From contig OY718804.1 in the NCBI GenBank assembly GCA_963070105.1, positions 1,168,720-1,232,719 of the forward strand: a stretch of DNA of 64,000 nt. Direction: 5' to 3'. Shown here piece by piece: positions 52,443 through 64,000 of this stretch (position 1 is its first letter; each line of letters begins with the position of its first letter). This DNA is from Litomosoides sigmodontis (taxonomy: Eukaryota; Nematoda; Chromadorea; Rhabditida; Onchocercidae). The translations under genes and the position numbers were made by a program. Below the pieces are notes generated by a model. The model made no database searches. It was not told the DNA's origin and saw nothing but the letters and a program-made list of their open reading frames with translations.

Positions 52443-53843
52443 ATTCGCGCGTGCTAAATGTGCTCTGTGAAAAAGTTCTGTGGAAAAGTATTTGTCGGCA
52501 CGAATTTCATCCAAAATGGAAAATGCTTAAGATGAAATAATAAAACCTTAATGCTTAAATTGCAGGAAGGCTATTATACTTTTTTTTTTCAAATAATCTT
52601 ACTATAAAACGTTTATTTTTTCTTTGTGTTAAAACTTCTAATTTGAAAGGAACTACATTCGTCACTGCTCTAACCTTTTTTTTTCCTTCCTTTTCTTTTT
52701 TATCTCTTCTCTCTCTCTCTCATCAATATTTTCACAAAAATTTTTTTCCTTCATTTTTTGTTTAATCCATTTAATTCATTTGTTTTTTTTCTCCTCAAAA
52801 AACATTTTATGCAATTTAAGCATTAAGCAATTTAAGCAATTTTTAAAGCAAAATTTAAGCAAAAAATTTATGAAATTTAAGCATGATTTTTACATGCTAT
52901 TTTTTTCCTTCCTTTTGAATAATTTTTGTTAAAATTTTTTTTCTTTACATATTATGTGCTCATCAAGCATTGATTGTTCGATAAAGGATTTGCTCTAAAT
53001 TCAATCGATAAATGATCTGTGTTATTTCAATTTTTCATCGGCTTGTTTGAAAACGCCTAGCGATTGGATGTTCGTTTGATCGGATCGCTCGTTCAAACGT
53101 CAAATTCAACGTTCACTTCCGATAAACCGTCTTCTTCACTCTTTTAACAACTTTTCATCTCTTTCAGAGAATTCATAAATATTCCAATTTGAAATTAAAA
53201 AAAAAGTTTTGAAGAATTATGAAAGGAAGAAAGTAAGAAAAAAAAATTTTGCAATAAATTCCTGGTGAATTGAACAATAAAATTACGTATTCAATCTACA
53301 AAATATTAAATTTTAGGAATCCAAAAATAACAAATGCCTTTGCTTTCCACATCAACCAAAAATACAAATTCTTAACACATAAATAGTTTGAAATCTCAAA
53401 TAATTGTAAATTGAATTAACAAATATCGATTCAATTCTTTTATTTAATTTCCGATTACATATTATTCGTTTCCCTTTCTCATTCCTCTTTCTCTTTTTCC
53501 ATCATCTATTGCAACAATACATCAACAAACTTGCCTAATCGTGAAGCTATAAATTTTAATAGCTTTGGAAACTTATCAGAGAAATATTAAAATTGTTCAA
53601 AAATTGCTAATATCTAATGTTGGCGTTTTTTTTGTCGTAAAAAACGAAGGAAACTTTTTTTCCTTTCCTAAATTTAAATTCATTTCAGTTATTTGATTAA
53701 TATTTGTGCAATAATCGCAAATGTTATCCAAAATTGCTTTCTTTTTTCTTTTTTGCTCATTTAAATATTACAATACTAATAAGTTGTGGAACTTTGGTTT
53801 TGTTCAAAAAATATTTTCACAAAATTTCTTCAAAACTTTTCAG
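52443..53843. other. Region upstream of the SLC6 gene / 3' of the SH2 kinase
   Basis: AT-rich, with long T tracts. The SLC6 frame stays open to 52525, where an acceptor-like cttaag suggests a further 5' exon. No ATG exon could be recognised between there and the kinase stop codon, and no other gene is seen. Confidence 0.4.
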
Positions 53844-56800
53844 CTATTCCTTATCACCGCTTGTTGATACGGTGCTCTCAGTGATAGCAGCAGCAGTTAT
53901 CCGCTTCAACTCTTCATGAATCTTTGTAAAGGACGGTCGATCGATGGGATTTTGAGCCCAGCATCTGCCAATAAGTAGTGATACTTCGGATGGCGTACCC
54001 TAAGGCAAACAGCGATTACTTGAAGTGTTGATTAGTGAAAGCCTAAGAGTCAATAAGAAACTGTAGACAGTATGTAAGCATAGTACTCAAGAGTAAATAA
54101 GAAACTGTAGACAGTATGCAAGCATAGTAATGATGTATCATTCATTTGCAATTTCAATTCACGTTTTCTGTAAATGATAAGGTAAATTTAATTTAATTTA
54201 TGATTGAATATATAAGTTCATTTGCAATTTCAATTCACGTTTTCTGTAAATGATAAGGTAATTTTAATTTAATTTATGATTGAATATATAAGTTCATTTG
54301 CAATTTCAATTTACATTCTCTGTAAATGATAAGGTAAATTTAATTTAATTTATGATTGAATGTATAAGTTCATTTGCAATTTCAATTCACGTTTTCTGTA
54401 AATGATAAGGTAAATTTAATTTAATTTATGATTGAATAAATAAGTTGAACAATTGTACATTAATTGACTGTTAAAAATTTGGGAATAATCAAAGTATTTT
54501 ATTACAAAAACTTTTAGCCATTTGTTAATTTAATGTGAAATTTTGAAAAATTATTGTATAAATTTTATAAATAAAATTATAAAGTATTGTTAGTTTAAGC
54601 GATTGATAAATTGAAATTTTTTCATGATAGAACCACCTCAGGCATATCCATTCGATAATTTTGAACGATAATTTTAGCACGCGTCTGTATGTTCGATAAG
54701 GATGGATATGGTTCGCAGCCTTCAGAGTACACTTCCCAAACATGCAAAATTATTTTTCGTTTTTATTTTCTCTTTCAAAAATTATTTATGTATTTGTTTA
54801 AGTGAATTTTTTTTATCCTTGATTTTAATATCTTTTGTTCTTAAAGTAGTTCCTAATTTTTGTATTAATTATATTGGGATTAAATTATATTTTACATGTT
54901 TCAATTTATATCGTTCATTTTTGTGCTAATTTACTGAAATTAAATTTTTTTAACAGAACTCAATGTTTAACTTATACGTATTATTCTATTTCGCTTTATT
55001 TTTATATTTTAATTTATGTAGTCAAATTTTTGTGCATTCATTAGCTATCTGTTCATTGTGTAGGGAAAAATTCAATTTCTTATTTTAACTTCTTTTGCAA
55101 AATAAATAAATCTGCAAATGCTAAAAAATAACTGCTAGAATTTAAAGTTCACCTCAATTCATTCATATGAAATATCAAACTGAAATGACGTCATAATTTC
55201 AGTTCCATTCACTCAGTGAAATAAATACTTTAGGCGCCAATTTTAACAAAAACTAAATTTCTCTAAATTTTAATGTTACAAACGAAAGAAAAATTCAATA
55301 CTATAAAAAAGAGAAACAGAGAGAGAGGGAATATCGAATATGGTCATTAAATTACTCATTTACTGCTCATGGAAATTGATAATTAACTCATGGATTGTAA
55401 CGCCTACCATAATACCATACGACCATACGTCAGTTTTCGTTGAATAAATTCGATTTTGCATTGTTTCTGGTGCTAACCACTTAATCGGCACCTTCAAAAG
55501 ATTTCATAATTAAATGAATTTTTCATTCCACTCGATCAATTAAAATTTCATGAAAACATGAAATTTCCTGATATCTTGATGGATATTATTTGCTGTTGCG
55601 ATTTCAAGTTTTAAAGTTATTTCAACAAAAAAATTCAAATTTGCATTTAATTTTTCTAGCCCTATGCTAGAAAAATTATTTTTGCAATCACAATTGCCTC
55701 TGCTCAAACACTCAACTTCCTAAATTCTAGCACGGTATAGTGAATTAGTAAATTATTTAAATTTGTTGGTTGATTGACAAAATTTAATAATTAAATTTTG
55801 ACTTGGAAATATTTGCATTTTTTGGAATAATGCCTATGAGTTACAGAAAAAATCGTTAGTAAAATTTGATTTATTATTGCGATCGAAACGTTAATGAAAT
55901 TCAATATTACAATTGAAATGAATGATTAGCAAAAATTAGGTACGCTTTTATCGCTTACTAAAGGAACTTGAAGTAACTTTGTGTAATATTTTTTAGAAAC
56001 AAAATTCCAATTTGCTTCCTTCGTTTGGCATTACCAAACGAAATGATAAACGACAATTCAAACTGATAATTAGCATATTTAGAAATTTGCTCATAATAAA
56101 AAAGTAATAAAAAAATGAAAGTGACTTTCGTCTTACTTTGTCAAGACTTTTATCCTGAATTGGTGTTTTCTCGTCAGACATGCCAAAATCGCTTAATTTA
56201 ATATGATAATCACGTGTTAGTAAACAGTTACGAGCCGCTATATCTCTAAAAATGACGGAAAAATAAAGATGAAATTCACTCGAAAAATTCACAATCATTT
56301 TTTTCCCCTCTCAACAGCATAATTAGCATAATTATATTTCATGGCACTAAAAATATTGTCTAATTAACCTAGAATGTCAATGCTGTACAAAAAATAAAAC
56401 CCTAAAAGGTTACTTAAATCAATTTTAAATTAAAATATCACCTATGAATACAATTTTTTTCCCCTCCAGGTATTTCAAGTCTGAAGCACATTCTGTGATA
56501 AATCATAATTTTAACGATGGTAAAATCCGACAGCATAATTATTTCATGGCACTAAAAATATTGTCCAATTAACTTAGAATGTCAATGCTGCACAAAAAAT
56601 AAAACACTAAAAAGTTCCTTAAATCAATTTTAAATTAAAATACCACCTATGAATGCAATTTTTTTCCTCCAGATATTTCAAGCCTGAAGCACATTCTGTG
56701 ATAAATCGTAATTTTAACGATGGTAAAATCATCCCACGATTCTTGCGCAGAAATGATAACGTTGAGCCACCTGAATGATAAACATGTATAGCTAATTAGC

Positions 56801-58998
56801 AGCTAATTTAATTAGCTAGTTCTACTATGCTATTTAATCTTTGTATGATAATAAAATAGAAAAATTGATTTCCTTTTTTTTTTCAAGAACTTTCAAAAAC
56901 CTTTGATATTTCACAGCTATTTTTGCATGCTACCTACCGACAATTTTACTTTTACCGTTAAGCTTAAGCTAATTTTATTTGGTAAACTCGTAATAAATTA
57001 GCATTGCTAGTTTATAAATTATTAAAGTTAACTTTGAGAAAAAGGCAAAATGCAATTGTCCATTTCTGGAAATTTAATTAAAAATCATACAAAATGATTG
57101 CTTAATGAGAAACCTTCACAAAGTTCCATTAATATTAGCAGTGGTGATTGATCAGCAACAACACCAAATATTCGAACAATATTTGGATGATCAAATTTAC
57201 GCATAATACGTGCTTCTTTTAGAAAACTAAAACGTGACGCACGTGATGCATTATCATGCATTGTTTTTATAGCCGCTAAATGCATGCGGTCATTTCCATC
57301 GGTGTATTCACCACAATATACCTAGAAGAAAAAATTTCTTGAACTTAAGCATAGCAGAAGTCTGGCCGTACAACAGCTGAAGCTTACATTATGAAAACGT
57401 AGGCTTCTTTTAAGAAGTAAATAAGTAACTATGTTTTAAATTGAAATCAGACAGTCTCTGTATTTCGTTACTTGAGTTCTTATTTATTCATTTTTAAATC
57501 CAATCATGTCTTTGTTAACTGCTGCTTTGACTGCCATTCCCTACTTTGTTGCCTTCTCCTTCATTCTTGACGTATTAATTCATTCATTAATTAATTTAGG
57601 TGATTAATTTTAAAGCTGTTAAACTTTGTTAATTTATTCTAATTTGCAAATAATCAAATATGACGAACATTTATCGCTAAAAATTTAGACGTACTTCAAC
57701 AGCAAAAAATCTATTTGTGATTAAAATTTGAATATCACATTAATTTTCATGTTTTATATTTCAAAGAAAAATTTTGCTAACCTCACCAAATGCTCCCTCA
57801 CCAAGTTTTTTCAGCATTTTCACTTGTGCTTTCTGCACTAACCAGTTTGGTCGTGGAATTCCATTCCTCAAAACTATTTGACTATTTTGTGTGAGTGGTT
57901 TTTTTGTCAACAAATACCACTTAATTAATTCATCAATTGATTTCTTCTGTAAGCAACAACATGCAACACGTTGGATGCTTGTTTAATACTTTTTTTTCCC
58001 CTCAAAATAATTGATCACTCATTTCAACTCTTTCTAAATTCACTTATTTACATGAAGAAAAAAATTTTTTTTTCCTTCCTCCTAGAAGTTTTGTTTTGGT
58101 AGTAAACATTTGAATTTTCTCTTTAAACGTTTTGCTTTCCTCGTTTTTAAACGTAACGTTGTTTTTCCTTTAAAAGCAAAAAGAGAGAGAGAGAGAGAGA
58201 AAGAAAGAAAGAGGAAATTCCGAAATTTTGTTGATAGGAAAGAAAATAAATATTGAAGGATAGCAAAGTTGACAGATAAACAATTACAATGAAAATTTAT
58301 CGGAAAAAAATTTTCAAATTATTAAAATCATTTCTCCTAAGCAAATAAAAGGAAAAAAATATTTTCAAAACGATTACATCAAAAAAAAAAACTAAAATAT
58401 TGCGCTTAAAAGTTAATTATTTTAGATACTAAAAATAGTTATAAATTTATCGAAACGAATTTTTTATTCCCTTCGCTGTTTGAAAATTTTAGAGAGAAAA
58501 GGAAAAAAAACAAGTCTTAAAGTATTTATTAAAGTAAGAACCAAGTCTTAGAGAATCCTGCTAACTATTGCAAAGCTTCGCCTAACTCATTAAAACCATT
58601 CAGGGTATTCTGTTTAAAAATTCGATTTCAAAAAAAAACAATGATTAACCTTAATTTTTTCAATATAAATTTCACCATTTGAATTTTGATTAATTAGGAA
58701 ATGTTTTATCATCTTATTCGTGCACACATCAAGTGATAAGGTTATTATATCTAAATGTTTTTAAATTATAATTTTAAAGTTTTCTAAATTTCAATACTTC
58801 AAACTTCATTTTAACCAATTAAAAGTGCCAATTATAAATGCATGTTAAGAATAGACAGCACCAACATTAGCTGACACTCCACATACCTTTCCAGTCAGTT
58901 TTCCGGATCAGAAAATCACCATCCTCTTTCAACAACGGCTCAATGTCACGTTTCGTTAGAAAACCATGATAATACCTATCGATCGGCTCATAATCCAT
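53844..58998 (-). CDS. SH2-domain tyrosine kinase, nematode Fer/Fes-like family
   Basis: This is a compact cytoplasmic tyrosine kinase with one SH2 domain, the layout of the expanded nematode Fer/Fps-related family. Nine exons give 387 aa: 58887-58998, 58650-58750, 57782-57946, 57114-57321, 56647-56770, 56137-56245, 55408-55491, 54637-54741, 53844-53999. The SH2 domain (about 10-95) shows [24 protein letters not shown] (FLVR-type arginine) and KHFLINQN. The kinase domain has LGEGAFGEV, Lys145 in AAIK, HRDIAARN (Asp238), DFG from Asp256, [14 protein letters not shown] and [12 protein letters not shown]. All catalytic motifs are intact. The exon 54637-54741 ([13 protein letters not shown]) has the acceptor sequence tgcat instead of tgcag at 54742-54743. 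A broken duplicate of exon 56647-56770 lies just downstream of it. Substrates are unknown. Confidence 0.9.
54044..54131. repeat. 44-bp tandem duplication in kinase intron
   Basis: Two copies of a 44-bp unit containing ctgtagacagtatg lie just inside the last intron of the SH2 kinase. Confidence 0.85.
54141..54444. repeat. 76-bp minisatellite, four copies
   Basis: Four head-to-tail copies of a 76-bp unit start at 54141, 54217, 54293 and 54369, each beginning ttcatttgcaatttcaatt. A few substitutions separate them. They lie in the last intron of the SH2 kinase. Confidence 0.95.
56314..56730. repeat. ~200-bp tandem duplication including part of a kinase exon
   Basis: Copy A (56314-56528) and copy B (56530-56730) are about 90% alike by eye. 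Copy B contains the 3' part of functional exon 56647-56770 and its downstream intron. Copy A repeats the same part without the exon's 5' end or acceptor. Confidence 0.92.
56447..56528 (-). pseudogene. Decayed duplicate of a tyrosine-kinase exon
   Basis: This is the exon-derived part of copy A. Compared with functional exon 56647-56770 it has a CGA-to-TGA stop and a two-base insertion (GAGGGG for GAGG), and it lacks an acceptor. It cannot encode kinase sequence, and its remaining donor-like end is a possible mis-splicing decoy. Confidence 0.85.
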
Positions 58999-60091
58999 TC
59001 AGGTTGAAAAGTCGCGAACTGAATGAATCATATTATCTCCGTTGAAAATTTCAAATTTCGAAGAACTAAATTACTTTGATGAAATTAATTTTAGAAATTT
59101 CACAAGTTTCCACAATTTCTCGAATGTTCTACTGATTAATGATGACAGGTTTTCCTCATTTCAATGATTGAAGGCATTGCTCATTGGCTTGCAAAGAAAT
59201 GAAATAAAATTTCTCTGAAATAATTACTATCAAAAAAATAAATTACTCAAAAACTTTCTTATCTTTTTGCACAGCAATTCAACCGATCACTTTTTACAAA
59301 TGGCTGCTTTTTAATCTAAATAGATATTTAAAAAAAATTGAAGCGTGTGAACGAAAAAAATGAATTTTTTGTTTTTATTCAAATTTTTATGCTAAATTTT
59401 GTTTTTATTTTTGGAATAGCTTTTACTATTTCTTCGTCCCTCTCCACTAACCATAAATAATCATATCGATTAAGCTAATAATTTTATTAGTTATTATGTA
59501 CATTACCGGACAAATATATATGCATATTACAGCGACTACAAACACTATGACAGGAGCAGTTATTCTTTAAACAATGCATTGAAAAATAAAAATTAATCAA
59601 TTAATCAAAAATTAATCAAAAAATCAAATAGATGGTATAACAATTACATGGTTCTATATGATACATTGCTGAATGTCTTGCTGAATACTTTGCTGAATTG
59701 AAACGAAAAAATTTTATACTTAATGAGTTAGCATCATTGAGCACCAATAAAAGATGGAAATGTTTTAAGCGCTGATAAGTAACTTTTTCAAATTCGCCTT
59801 CTAACTTCCACTCTCCTTATTTGTCATTTGAACAGAAATGCTATATGATGGTATTCATATAGTTGAAGAAAAAAATACTAAGCATAAAAAAATGAAACAA
59901 CACAAGTCTAAAGATTCCATTCCAAAAACATAATTCAAATTTACTAGTAGCTAAATTAAACATATCAAAACCAATTTAGAATATGAAATGCTACCATAAG
60001 CAAAAATTTTATTGCGTGATTCAAAAGTTGCATGAAAGCGTTACAAAACATAAGGCACACCTATGAAACTGCACTTTCATTAAGATTCATT
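58999..60091. other. Intergenic region SH2 kinase / DNTTIP1
   Basis: No gene or structured element is recognised in this AT-rich stretch. Short aattaatc repeats occur near 59593-59620. Confidence 0.5.
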
Positions 60092-63000
60092 TCAACTACT
60101 TTTTGAACTATCAAAAATTTTTCGCATCTCTTGCTTCATTTTCAGAATTATTGCCGGTGGTACGCAAAACGCGAAGCATTTCAAAACATCAACCACATAT
60201 CTAAAAAAGGTTACTGTTGAAAATTAAATACGACCTCAGTGATGCGTCATATCAGAACCGAAATGAGTGACAGATGTAATCAAACTACTTCCATCAATAT
60301 ATATCTCGTGCAGGTAACCTGATACTGTAGAAATAAAAGTGATACGATGGCATACGTGAAAACTAAAAGACTTCATTCAACAAAACTAAACGAGTGAAAA
60401 TAAAATTAAAACTATAAGCGGCTCACAGGCGTGTACACTTTCAAGAATGGAGCAAGGAAAGAACTTTCAATTCTCTAAATTCATCACAGTGACTATGAAT
60501 TCTTAGTGTAGGTCATCCACAATTAGTCATCTTTAACAAAGAGTCAGAAATGCTGAGGAAAACAAAAAAAAAAAAAAACAAATAAACTAACGGAATCCCT
60601 TCTGCGTTAGCGATTTCAGCTGCATCATTTAGCAACAGCAAGTAAATTTTCCCACTTAATCGAGTTGTGAGTCGATTTTTGATTAGCCACTTTCGATCCA
60701 TCTCATCACTACTGTACTGTAATTTATGAAGTTTAATATAAAACTAATTATATGACAATTTGAAATTAATAGGGAATTTCACGCAAAAATGAGTTTTGTT
60801 TTAGATAAAAAGTATTATATTTGGAATTAACCTAACAATTTAACAAATTCCGTTGTGTACTCAATACTTATTTAATTTATAACCAATAATGCTTTCCTTG
60901 CAGTACAGTCGGTTAGGAACATAACAATACACAAGAATGGGAAAAACCAAATTATTTCATATCTTCGGCAAAGGAACTAATTCAACGGAATAACATATGG
61001 CACGCATTCCACTTATTTCTGACAAATGAAGGGAAGGAAGAAAACTATAATAAGACTGCGCTATATTTTACACTAAAAACTGTTTCTCGGATGAATTTGA
61101 ATTATATTTTTCATCTAAATTGCTCCAATAAATTCAAATTACTCGAAAAATAGCTGGGTATCTTCTTAGTAACTTCCGATAATTGTGCAGCATGAGAATT
61201 CGAGAAACTTTCGATATGAGAATAAATTGCGATGATGAACATACGCGATCAGGATTCCACTATAAAAATGACATATAAGGTTACATATTTGGAACTTTAC
61301 CATCATAGTACATTTGAAACTTTACTTTTTTCTAAAAAAAATTAAAACATTACAATTACATTTACAATTTTAATCTATATAACAACGTGTCATCCGTATT
61401 GTAGGATGAAATAAGAAATATTCCAGTGTTTGCCATTCAACAAGAAACAATAATCATGAAAAAAACCTTCGCCAAATCTAACTCAGTAACCATTTCACTG
61501 ACATGGACATATGACGGAGTACTTCTACCAGGGTTATCCGCCTGAAAAGTCAAAATCAACAGGTTCTAAAATATCGGTATATGACAATCGCTTCCCCTTT
61601 AAATAACAACTGTTCAAATGAAAATCATTTAATAAAATCCAAGTCTAACTTTGGGAGGACGACCACGTTTTCTTCCGCGTGGAGAAATGTTTGTTGGACG
61701 TTGATGCACAACAAAATTAACAACACTTGTTTCGCTATCCAAATCCGATTCAGTATTAACCGGAAAACTGTGATAACAAATGTTCATGTTAATGAATTCA
61801 ATTTTTTTCTGAAGACAAGATAGCTTTAACTTAATAATAACAGTTACACAAATGACCACCATAATTTCACTCTTTTCCTAAATGATTGACTGAATTATCG
61901 AGGAACATTTTCGGTACTTCTGAAAAGCCGTTTGAAAAAAAAAAACAGTAATTCGCTGAATAACACGCAATACTGAACAAGCAAAATGCATATTCATTGC
62001 AATGTACCTACTCCTTTTAGCGTTAATTCATAAAATAAATGGGAATCTTACTTTGGAGATTCTAATCCTCTTTCCGAAAAACCTTCCACTTGCTTTTCAC
62101 ACAAAAATGGCTTTTTTGCTGCTTCAAGAATGCTACGACACAGGCATTTTATATCGTCCTCTGTTACTTCCTGAATATAAGGTAAAATGATCAAAGGAGT
62201 ATTCGTGCAAAATAGGAAAACTTACCGTCAATTACAATACTAAAATGAAAAATGCATTCAATACAAATGTTTCATATACACACACACAAAATGAAAAAAA
62301 GTACACTAGGTTCATGTGTTTATTAAGTTTTCTTTTATTTGGTTTAAAACCTTAACATATTTGCTGCAATAATCATTTAATTAAAAAAAAGCAACATATA
62401 TTCTTTGCCTAACTATTGAATTACATTTTAAATTTGAGTAACCAATTTTTGACGTGCTTTTTTTAATTTCCAATAATTGTTCATCAGAGGAAGTAAGAAA
62501 AAGTCATCAAAAAATCTTTAACGAACCAATCCATTTCTCTGAAGATTCTCCAGCGCTGGAGAAAAAGTTGTCCTTAAATGTCGCTCAATAATTTGCCGAA
62601 ATTCATTAGTCATTTCGGATTGAAACACCTAACAAACGAAAATATTATTTTTTCTTGTTACACGCGTAGTAAGCTTTATGAAAGATTCCTTTCATAATTC
62701 TTTAAATGTATAGATATTAAAAATCAAGCGTGCAGTTTCCAACCTATTCGTATTTTTTCTTAAATTTGAAATGCCAACATTCTGCCAACAAATGCATTGG
62801 ATATAATCAATGCTAACTTCGTGGTAAAGTAATTTACCGTCAATCAATAAATATGAAGCTTCAAAGGAGTTTTTTTTTTTGGAGCAGCATTTTGTAACTA
62901 CAGATTAACAAAAATCAATTAAACATATGCGTTGCATTTAAATCTGATAATTTTGTGAAGAAAACATACCTGTCGTACCAAATCGAGAGAACGAAAAGTA

Positions 63001-63161
63001 TCGCCGGCCATATCCGTTTTATTTCGCATGATAGTCTGCTTTAATAAATTTACTTTTGCATTTTTTCCTTCACCCATCGATGCTAATAATCCTTCCAGGA
63101 TTTCGGTTCGTAAATTTAGCTTATTACCATTACCATTCCCAGTACCGTAGCTTCCGAACAT
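60092..63161 (-). CDS. DNTTIP1 (TdIF1) orthologue, MiDAC histone-deacetylase scaffold
   Basis: This nuclear protein, by family knowledge, dimerises and bridges HDAC1/2 with MIDEAS in the mitotic deacetylase complex. Eight exons join in one frame (318 aa; human 329): 62970-63161, 62527-62628, 62052-62170, 61650-61767, 61467-61541, 61143-61259, 60592-60716, 60092-60200. The N-terminal dimerisation region reads EMTNEFRQIIERHLRTTFSP and VTEDDIKCLCRSILEAAKKP, matching human SINEEIQTVFNKYM and EQLIQEACRSCLEQAK in spacing. An AT-hook (GRKRGRPPK) ends at residue 177. The C-terminal domain follows: WNPDRVCSSSQFILISK, RYPAIFRYSSDEMDRKWL, RLSGKIYLLLLNDAAEIA and VPPAIILKMKQEMRKIF, corresponding to KWDPARL, HPHLFKY, DKHWL and LPSWMVEKMRKYM. 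Exons 62527 and 62052 join through a gttcgt donor; without that splice the frame would stop at NGLVR. Confidence 0.85.
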
Positions 63162-64000
63162 TCTGACACGTATAAATAAAAAAAAAAATCAAAGGGAGCT
63201 TGAATTGATCACTTCACCTGAAAAACTCTTTTAGCATTTACAATTTTACGAAACATAATTCATTGTCAGCGTTGCAAGTGAAAAATACCGGAATAGTGGG
63301 GGATAAAATCTCACATATCTTTCACAGTTGACTTTGAATTTGAATGCAACAATTACTAACTAAAACTGACACCTACAAATTGAAACATTTTGCAGACAGG
63401 AATAAAAAAAAAAGAAAAATTAATGTGTTAAATGCAAAAAGATGTATATCTAGGAATATTTTACACCTCCACGTAAGTAATGCTACAAACTTAAAATCTT
63501 ACAAACACTTACTTATACGATACGTACATCCAAATATCATACGCAATAATTTCAAAAATTAAAAAGTCAAAAATTAGAATAAAATGAATGTGAAAAGCGC
63601 CAGAATGCAATATAAAAAAAAAACTTTTAATTCCTAAGCATAATAATATTTCAATTCTCTATTCTCTTGAAAAAACAAAAGGAAAACGTTAAAATTAATA
63701 GCAAATTTTTCATCGATAAAATTTCGAAACACAATCAGACCGTTAAGGTAGCAATTGATCATACATTGAGATATTGTTTTAAAAGTTCGATTCCGCTAAG
63801 ATAACTTACAAAATACCATATCTTTTACCACTTCCGTTAATCGCGTAAACGGATCAGTTGATGCCATTCAAATGACGAAAGTAAACAAGTGAACGATGGT
63901 TGAATGGATGAGAGCAGTTGAAATGGTTGAAAGTGGTTGAGCTGTTAAAACGATTGAACGATTAAACAGTGAAATGGTTGAAGTGTGGAAATAATAGCAA
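63162..64000. other. Upstream region of DNTTIP1
   Basis: Apart from the exon-like segment at 63810-63867, nothing is recognised. The last ~110 bp contain irregular gttgaa/gaacg repeats. Confidence 0.45.
63810..63867 (-). CDS. Possible 5' exon of unknown or alternative transcript
   Basis: An ATG at 63867 opens 19 codons (MASTDPFTRLTEVVKDMVF) ending at a strong donor (T|gtaagt, phase 1). Joining it to the DNTTIP1 first exon at its acceptor (cgtgtcag before 63162) would create an immediate TAA. It is therefore either an upstream-ORF-bearing 5'UTR exon of DNTTIP1, or the first exon of another gene whose next exon was not recognised. Confidence 0.35.

Noticed and set aside
53704..53919. 71-codon + strand frame
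   Set aside because: It runs over the last exon of the SH2 kinase on the opposite strand; the kinase frame is clearly the coding one.

Overview
The window is nuclear DNA of a nematode, most likely a parasitic spirurid or filarial worm. The evidence is strong AT richness, many introns of about 60-1,500 bp with GT...AG ends, a cuticlin-type ZP-domain gene, a nematode-style SH2-tyrosine kinase and a complete set of metazoan housekeeping genes. No bacterial, viral or transposon gene was recognised. The listed open frames are mostly single exons, so the gene models were built by hand. Exons were joined at canonical splice sites, and for all models except the SLC6 gene and one kinase junction the phases add up to one frame.

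Left part, 1-16.1 kb, + strand: the 3' end of PRP19 (spliceosome/ubiquitin ligase), a complete Ulp1/SENP-type SUMO protease, a mitochondrial ornithine-type carrier (SLC25A15 family), and a membrane-anchored ZP/cuticlin-like protein with a microsatellite-encoded poly-threonine stalk. 17.0-21.4 kb, - strand: glycyl-tRNA synthetase (685 aa). 22.8-27.5 kb, + strand: proteasome subunit Rpn3/PSMD3 and mitochondrial ribosomal protein bL32m.

Middle, 27.9-34.1 kb, - strand: an unidentified two-exon fragment and kinase suppressor of Ras (KSR, 19 exons, 869 aa). 34.1-36.9 kb: a divergent intergenic region with three heat-shock elements, followed at 36.9-42.3 kb (+) by HSP110/HSPA4 (17 exons, 817 aa).

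Right part, - strand: an SLC6 monoamine-type transporter (43.9-52.4 kb), a small SH2 plus tyrosine kinase (53.8-59.0 kb), and a DNTTIP1 orthologue (60.1-63.2 kb; scaffold of the MiDAC histone deacetylase complex). The transporter is the oddest locus. Two introns carry giant, nearly perfect, oppositely oriented (ATT)n and (AAT)n arrays of about 1.1 and 1.3 kb. One acceptor reads AT instead of AG, one donor is missing, and a conserved TM6-TM7 segment cannot be found. The neighbouring kinase has a second AT acceptor and a decayed tandem copy of one of its exons. This 45.9-56.7 kb stretch deserves the closest second look.

Functionally the window is a mosaic of unrelated genes rather than one pathway. 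Its themes are protein quality control (HSP110, Rpn3, PRP19, SUMO protease), signalling (KSR, SH2 kinase), translation (GlyRS, bL32m) and neurotransmission (SLC6). The gene spacing of about 0.4-2.8 kb gives no clear sign of a tight operon.
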